A DNA stretch of 64,000 nucleotides, taken from NCBI GenBank assembly GCA_964503125.1, contig CAZCZE010000039.1, positions 1 to 64,000 of the forward strand, in the 5' to 3' direction. Shown here one piece after another: positions 59,961 through 64,000 of this stretch. The position numbers and the translations under genes are program-made. This DNA comes from FEN-1219 sp964503125. Its GTDB lineage: Bacteria; Pseudomonadota; Gammaproteobacteria; Steroidobacterales; Rariloculaceae. The notes below the pieces were generated by a model, which made no database searches, was not told the DNA's origin, and worked only from the letters and a program-made list of their open reading frames with translations. Within the stretch, counting starts at the first letter, position 1. Each line of letters opens with the position of its first letter.

Positions 59961-61982
59961 ATGACCAATGTCGTCAAGACCATCCGCGTCTGCGTCTCCA
60001 CCTTCGCAGTCCTCATCGCCGGCGCAAGCACCGCCCACGCCCAGAGCGCACCGCCCGCTTTGGATGCCGCCGCACGCCGTACCGTCATCGAAACCGCCGC
60101 CGAGGCCCTACGCAGCCGCTACGTCTTCCCCGACGTAGGCGAGCGCGCGGCCGCAGCACTCGAGTCCGCGCTCGCGGACGGCCGGTACGACGACCTCACC
60201 GACGCCTCCACGTTCGCGCAGCGGGTGACGGACGACCTGCGAGCGGTGGCAAACGACAAGCACCTTCGCGTCAGCGCGTTCGGGCCGCCGCCGCCCGCCG
60301 CCGGCGCCGCCGCTCCGTCCGCTCCGCCCCGCCACGAGGCGGGAGTGGGACGGGCGGACCGGCTCGCGGACAACATAGGCTACCTCGAGATCGTCGCGTT
60401 TCCGCCGCTCGACGCGTTTCAGGCGCCGTTCGACCGAGCGATGGCGGCGCTGCGCGATACGCGCGCGCTCATCATCGATGCGCGCCGCCACGGCGGCGGC
60501 ACGGCGACTAGCGAGGCGTATCTCGCGAGCTACTTGCTCGAAGCGGGAAGACGCGTGGAAGTGAACAGGTTCATTTGGCGCAACCCCGGCACCGAAACGT
60601 TCCGCACTGAAGAGTTCTGGAGCTCGCCGACGCCCTTCTCGTACGCCGGCAAGCCGGTCTATGTGCTCACGAGCAGCCGCACCTTCTCGGGTGGCGAGGC
60701 GCTCGCTTACGACCTGCGCGCGCTCGGGCTTGCTCGCGTGATCGGCGAGACGACCGGTGGCGGCGCACATCCGGGCGGGATGGTCCCGCTCGGCACGATG
60801 TTCTCGATGTTCGTGCCGGCGGGCCGCGGTGAGAACCCGACAACCGGCACGAACTGGGAAGGCGTCGGTGTCATGCCCGACCTTGCCGTGCCCGCCGCAG
60901 ACGCGCTCAAAGTTGCGCTCGAGGAGCTCGGCGTGTCGCCGCGAAGTAGCGACATCGACGCGCTTTCGGAGGCGCGTCTGTTCGAGCCGCCCGCGCCGCA
61001 GCTCGCGGGCGGTGCGCCGGTCGGACCCGCGCCCACGGGGCTTGTCGTAGGCTCGGGCAACTTCTATAGCCCGATCGTCGCGGACCTCGACGCAGCCGTC
61101 GCGTTCTATCGGGACGGCCTCGGCTTCGAGGTGGAGGGCGAGCCCGCGAACGCGGACGAGAATCCGCGGCTGCGCGCGATGTTCGGTCTGCCAGACGCTC
61201 GCCTCCGCTGGCAAATCGGGCGCGCGCCGCCGACGCCGGGCGGCGTGGAGATTGTCGAGATTTCGGGCGCCGGCGGTGAGAGCGTCGAGCGGCGGATGCA
61301 GAACCCGGGCACGGTGATGCTCATGGTCGTGGTGCGCGACATCGACGCACCGCTCGCGCGGCTAAAAGAGCTCGGTGCGCCGGTCGTCACGACCGGTGGC
61401 GCGCCCGTGAACGTCGGCGGGCCGGTGCGCGCCGTCGTGGTCCGGGATCCGGCAGGGCACTTCGTCCAGCTCGTGCAAGCCGGCATGATGCCGCCGGCGG
61501 CGGCGGGCTCGAACGCGAATATCGTCGGTGTCAGACTGCGGCACACGGTCGAGAACCTCGAGCGCGCGCTCGAGCTCTATCGCGACGCGCTCGGCCTTCG
61601 CGGCCCCACCCAGATTCCGCCGTATGCGAGCTTCCCGCCGGTGCTCGACTTGCTTGGCCTCCCGAACGACATTCAATACCGCTTCACGATGCTCACCGTG
61701 CCAACGTCGGGTCTCGGGATCGAGCTCATCGAGTTCATGGGCGCGCGCCGCCCGGCCGAGCCGGCGAGCATCGCGGATCCGGGCGAAACGAGACTGCAGC
61801 TGCGCGTCGCGGACATCGATGCGGCCATCGGGGCGCTCACGCAGGCCGGTGGCACGTTCATCTCGACGGGCGGCCGACCGCTCGAGCTGCCCGCGGGCAA
61901 CGCGACGCTCGAGGCCGGCATCGTGCGCGATCCCGACGGCCTGTTCCTCGTGCTGATCGAGGGGCCGCCTGCGCCGCAATGA
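59961..61982 (+). CDS. S41 peptidase fused to two VOC (glyoxalase-like) domains
   Basis: A 673-residue exported protein with an unusual domain order. After the signal peptide (VCVSTFAVLIAGASTAHAQ) comes an IRBP/S41-type N-terminal helical bundle (VIETAAEALRSRYVFPDVGE, FAQRVTDDLRAVANDKHLRV), then the tail-specific protease core (LADNIGYLEIVAFPPLDAFQ, ALIIDARRHGGGTATSEAYL) with nucleophile Ser243 in LTSSRTFSGGEALAYDL and GETTGGGAHPGG. No PDZ domain is visible. From ~residue 366, two VOC domains follow: NFYSPIVADLDAAVAFYRDG (VOC1, ~366-500) and VGVRLRHTVENLERALELYR (VOC2, ~518-670). VOC proteins bind metals and catalyse isomerisation, dioxygenation or drug binding. GAGGGGG precedes the ATG. Overall function unknown. 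Confidence 0.85.
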   Translation: MTNVVKTIRVCVSTFAVLIAGASTAHAQSAPPALDAAARRTVIETAAEALRSRYVFPDVGERAAAALESALADGRYDDLTDASTFAQRVTDDLRAVANDKHLRVSAFGPPPPAAGAAAPSAPPRHEAGVGRADRLADNIGYLEIVAFPPLDAFQAPFDRAMAALRDTRALIIDARRHGGGTATSEAYLASYLLEAGRRVEVNRFIWRNPGTETFRTEEFWSSPTPFSYAGKPVYVLTSSRTFSGGEALAYDLRALGLARVIGETTGGGAHPGGMVPLGTMFSMFVPAGRGENPTTGTNWEGVGVMPDLAVPAADALKVALEELGVSPRSSDIDALSEARLFEPPAPQLAGGAPVGPAPTGLVVGSGNFYSPIVADLDAAVAFYRDGLGFEVEGEPANADENPRLRAMFGLPDARLRWQIGRAPPTPGGVEIVEISGAGGESVERRMQNPGTVMLMVVVRDIDAPLARLKELGAPVVTTGGAPVNVGGPVRAVVVRDPAGHFVQLVQAGMMPPAAAGSNANIVGVRLRHTVENLERALELYRDALGLRGPTQIPPYASFPPVLDLLGLPNDIQYRFTMLTVPTSGLGIELIEFMGARRPAEPASIADPGETRLQLRVADIDAAIGALTQAGGTFISTGGRPLELPAGNATLEAGIVRDPDGLFLVLIEGPPAPQ

Positions 61983-62066
61983 TGTGAGGGAAGGTGATCG
62001 CCTATGAAGCGCCGATCGCTCGTTTGGAACCGGACGTGACGCTAGATTGAAAACACTCGGTGAAAT

Positions 62067-62143
<77 letters not shown>

Positions 62144-62358
62144 ACCGAGGTGCCGCGACCAACGGCGCAGCAAGCATAGCATCGGCGACTTCGGGATGCC
62201 GCCCGCTCGCCGCGCAGGCCGCGGAAAAGAGGGCGACGTTATACGCCGCACGAACGCCTAAGGGCAAGTCCCGGCCGATCCAACCAACGTAACGTAATGG
62301 CTCGTCTCTGCGGCCGGCGCATAATCAAAGTCAGCATCCTTCTGAAAATTCGTTGCGC

Positions 62359-63432
62359 GTGACCACACTCGAATCGCTCGGCTTCGACGATTTCTTCGCG
62401 AACCAGCTCGCGGCCCTCGACGGCACGGGCTGGGTGGCCGCGCGCGTGATCGCGGAAGGGCAGAGCAGCTTCCACGTCGCGGGCTGCCGCGCGCCACTCG
62501 CGGACTTGAGCGGCAAGCTGCGCGACTCGCGCGACAAGGTCGAGCGGCCCGTCGTGGGTGACTGGGTCGCCGTGATCGACGGCGCGGACCGTGCCTCGAT
62601 CCAACACGTCTTCGAGCGGCGCACGGTGCTGCTGCGGCGCGCCGCCGGCACGACCGCCGAGCCGCAGGTCCTCGCGGTCAACGTCGACGTGTTCTTCGTC
62701 GTGACGGCCGCGAACCGCGATTTCAACGAGCGGCGCCTCGAGCGCTACGTCGCCGCCGTGTGGAGCAGCGGCGCCGAGCCCGTCGTCGTGTTGAACAAGA
62801 TCGATCTCGATCCGCATCTCGATCTCATGATCGAGGCGATCGAGCGCGTCGCGATCGGCGTGCCGCTGGTGCGCGTGAGCGCGGCGTCCGGCGCTGGACT
62901 CGACGACCTTCGCGGCCACATCCGGCCCGGACACACGGTGGCGTTCATCGGCTCGTCGGGCGTCGGCAAGTCGTCGCTCACGAACCGCTTGATCGGCAAG
63001 GACGTCCAAGCCATCGCGGGCTTGCGCAACGACGACCGAGGCCGCCACACGACCAGCGGGCGCCAGCTCATGGTGCTCGCCGAGGGCGGCGTGCTCATCG
63101 ACACGCCCGGGTTGCGCGAGCTCGGGGTGCTGGACGACGCGGGCGGAGTCGAAGCGAGCTTCGTGGACGTGGAGGCGTTCGCGGAGCGCTGCCGCTTCCG
63201 CGACTGCAAGCACGAAGGGGAGCCGGGTTGCGCCGTCGCGGCGGCGATCGCTTCGGGCGAGCTGCCGGCCGAGCGCCTGGCGAGCTATCGCAAGCTTAAG
63301 CGCGAGCTTGCGGCGGGCGAGCGCAAGCGCGACCCGATCCTCGCGGGCCGCACGAAAGCGCGTTGGAAAGAGATCCATCGCGCGATGCGCGCGCGCGCCA
63401 AGATCGATCCCAAGCTCAAGCGCGACACTTAG
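62359..63432 (+). CDS. rsgA: Ribosome small-subunit maturation GTPase RsgA
   Basis: A 357-residue circularly permuted GTPase that acts late in 30S ribosome assembly. An N-terminal OB-fold-like part (VVGDWVAVIDGADRASIQHV, FERRTVLLRRAAG) is followed by GTPase motifs in permuted order: G4 VVVLNKIDL, G5 VSAASGAG, G1 FIGSSGVGKSSLTNRL, G2 RGRHTTSGR and G3 IDTPGLRELG. A C-terminal zinc-binding segment CRFRDCKHEGEPGC contains the Cys/Cys/His/Cys ligands. No ATG is present near the start; GTG at 62359 or TTG at 62353 must be used, and the ribosome site is weak. The stop overlaps the convergent cytochrome b gene by 4 bp. Confidence 0.97.
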   Translation: MTTLESLGFDDFFANQLAALDGTGWVAARVIAEGQSSFHVAGCRAPLADLSGKLRDSRDKVERPVVGDWVAVIDGADRASIQHVFERRTVLLRRAAGTTAEPQVLAVNVDVFFVVTAANRDFNERRLERYVAAVWSSGAEPVVVLNKIDLDPHLDLMIEAIERVAIGVPLVRVSAASGAGLDDLRGHIRPGHTVAFIGSSGVGKSSLTNRLIGKDVQAIAGLRNDDRGRHTTSGRQLMVLAEGGVLIDTPGLRELGVLDDAGGVEASFVDVEAFAERCRFRDCKHEGEPGCAVAAAIASGELPAERLASYRKLKRELAAGERKRDPILAGRTKARWKEIHRAMRARAKIDPKLKRDT

Positions 63433-63983
63433 CGTTCGTCGCGCGCCGCGACGAGCATCTTGCCGAACGTGCCGTCCTGGTTGAACGCGGCGTGCTTGTA
63501 GACGCCGCCCAAGTGCAGCAGGGTGCCGACGATGATCACGCGCGAGCCCCAGACGTGCAGCGTGTGCAAGAACGCGTAGACCTCCATGTTCGCGCCGAAC
63601 GGTCCCGGGATCGCGAACCAATCCCAGACCTCGATGGCGTTGCCGCGCGACCAGGCCATGAGCGGGCCCGAGACCAGCATGACGGCGATGGCGACGAGCA
63701 GGGTGTAGTGCGTGTACTTGCCGATCTCGTGGAACACGCCCGCCTGCGCGGGCGTGCCCGCGGGATGACGGTGCCTGAAGCGCCACCAGATGCGGAGCCA
63801 CAGCAACACGTAGGCGCTCATCGCGATCGACGTATGCAGGCGCAGCGTCGCGTCGGACCCGGCCGCGGTGTCGGCCTGAATGGAGCTGCCGATGAACCAG
63901 ATCGCGAGGATGAGGATCGCCGTGAGCCAGTGCAGCGCGATCGAAATCCAGCCGTATCCCGTCCTTGTGTCGCGCGCCCGCAT
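63429..63983 (-). CDS. Cytochrome b561-family membrane protein
   Basis: A 184-residue inner-membrane di-haem b-type cytochrome (CybB/YceJ-like). Four transmembrane helices are visible: WISIALHWLTAILILAIWFI, SIAMSAYVLLWLRIWWRF, KYTHYTLLVAIAVMLVSGPL and LHVWGSRVIIVGTLLHLGGV. Haem-ligand His residues occur in ALHWLTA, RLHTSIAM, KYTHYTLL and TLLHLGGVYKH, as expected for two bis-His haems. It carries electrons from quinol to periplasmic acceptors. The ending YKHAAFNQDGTFGKML is typical for the family. ATG at 63983 lies 18 bases from the end of the window, so the promoter is outside. Confidence 0.93.
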   Translation of the reverse strand: MRARDTRTGYGWISIALHWLTAILILAIWFIGSSIQADTAAGSDATLRLHTSIAMSAYVLLWLRIWWRFRHRHPAGTPAQAGVFHEIGKYTHYTLLVAIAVMLVSGPLMAWSRGNAIEVWDWFAIPGPFGANMEVYAFLHTLHVWGSRVIIVGTLLHLGGVYKHAAFNQDGTFGKMLVAARDER

Positions 63984-64000
63984 GAGGTTTTGGATGATAC

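Overview
This window is a high-GC bacterial chromosome segment. An osmoregulated periplasmic glucan operon (opgG-opgH), a TonB-dependent receptor, a b561-type cytochrome, katG, rsgA and many secreted proteins with signal peptides all indicate a Gram-negative proteobacterium. I infer a gammaproteobacterium of the soil/marine Steroidobacterales or Nevskiales kind. That placement is inference, because no rRNA or other decisive marker is present. No phage, plasmid or intact insertion sequence is visible. Signs of mobility are limited to gene fragments and one small block with different base use near 57.7-59.0 kb.

Layout. 0-4 kb: the 3' end of a lipocalin-like gene and a large class III cyclase/AAA/TPR signalling protein. 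4-12 kb: a sodium:solute symporter, two tandem paralogues of a secreted protein family (called here the YTDGR/GDTLV family), a zinc-ribbon Nudix hydrolase, arylamine N-acetyltransferase, a methyltransferase-P450 operon and a LigJ-like hydratase. 12-18 kb: a TonB-dependent receptor, a GNAT acetyltransferase and a flavin aromatic hydroxylase. 18-31 kb: a secreted electron-transfer region with four different c-type haem proteins (one fused to an apparent outer-membrane barrel, one with five CXXCH motifs), a DUF3300 protein, DUF6152 and YTDGR/GDTLV proteins both separate and fused, a PhoA-type alkaline phosphatase and a MOSC protein. 31-35 kb: a small coiled protein and a giant FAD/Fe-S oxidoreductase. 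35-46 kb: the envelope block opgG-opgH-exoD, a bactofilin, a methyltransferase-like protein, a membrane-bound spermidine-synthase-like protein and a PD40 beta-propeller lipoprotein. 46-54 kb: a 2OG-Fe(II) oxygenase, another YTDGR/GDTLV gene divergent from katG, a PQQ quinoprotein, a lipoprotein, and a DUF6152-YTDGR/GDTLV gene pair. 54-64 kb: two small unknowns, a PAS histidine kinase with its response regulator, an apparently acquired hydrolase with a truncated DUF72 gene, a GlcG/HbpS-like protein, an S41-VOC-VOC fusion, tRNA-Pro(CGG), rsgA and a cytochrome b561.

How it fits together. The recurring theme is oxidative chemistry outside the cytoplasm combined with aromatic, xenobiotic or terpenoid turnover: P450, flavin hydroxylase, LigJ, NAT, PQQ dehydrogenase, multihaem cytochromes and a TonB receptor. 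Six YTDGR/GDTLV proteins and three DUF6152 domains occur in this one window. They sit in adjacent, translationally spaced pairs (23.9-25.1 kb and 53.7-54.1 kb) and once as a single fused polypeptide (27.6-28.7 kb), so the two families almost certainly act together. I regard this as the best candidate for an undescribed periplasmic system here. The divergent cytochrome-barrel fusion and pentahaem cytochrome (20.5-23.3 kb) are a second candidate.
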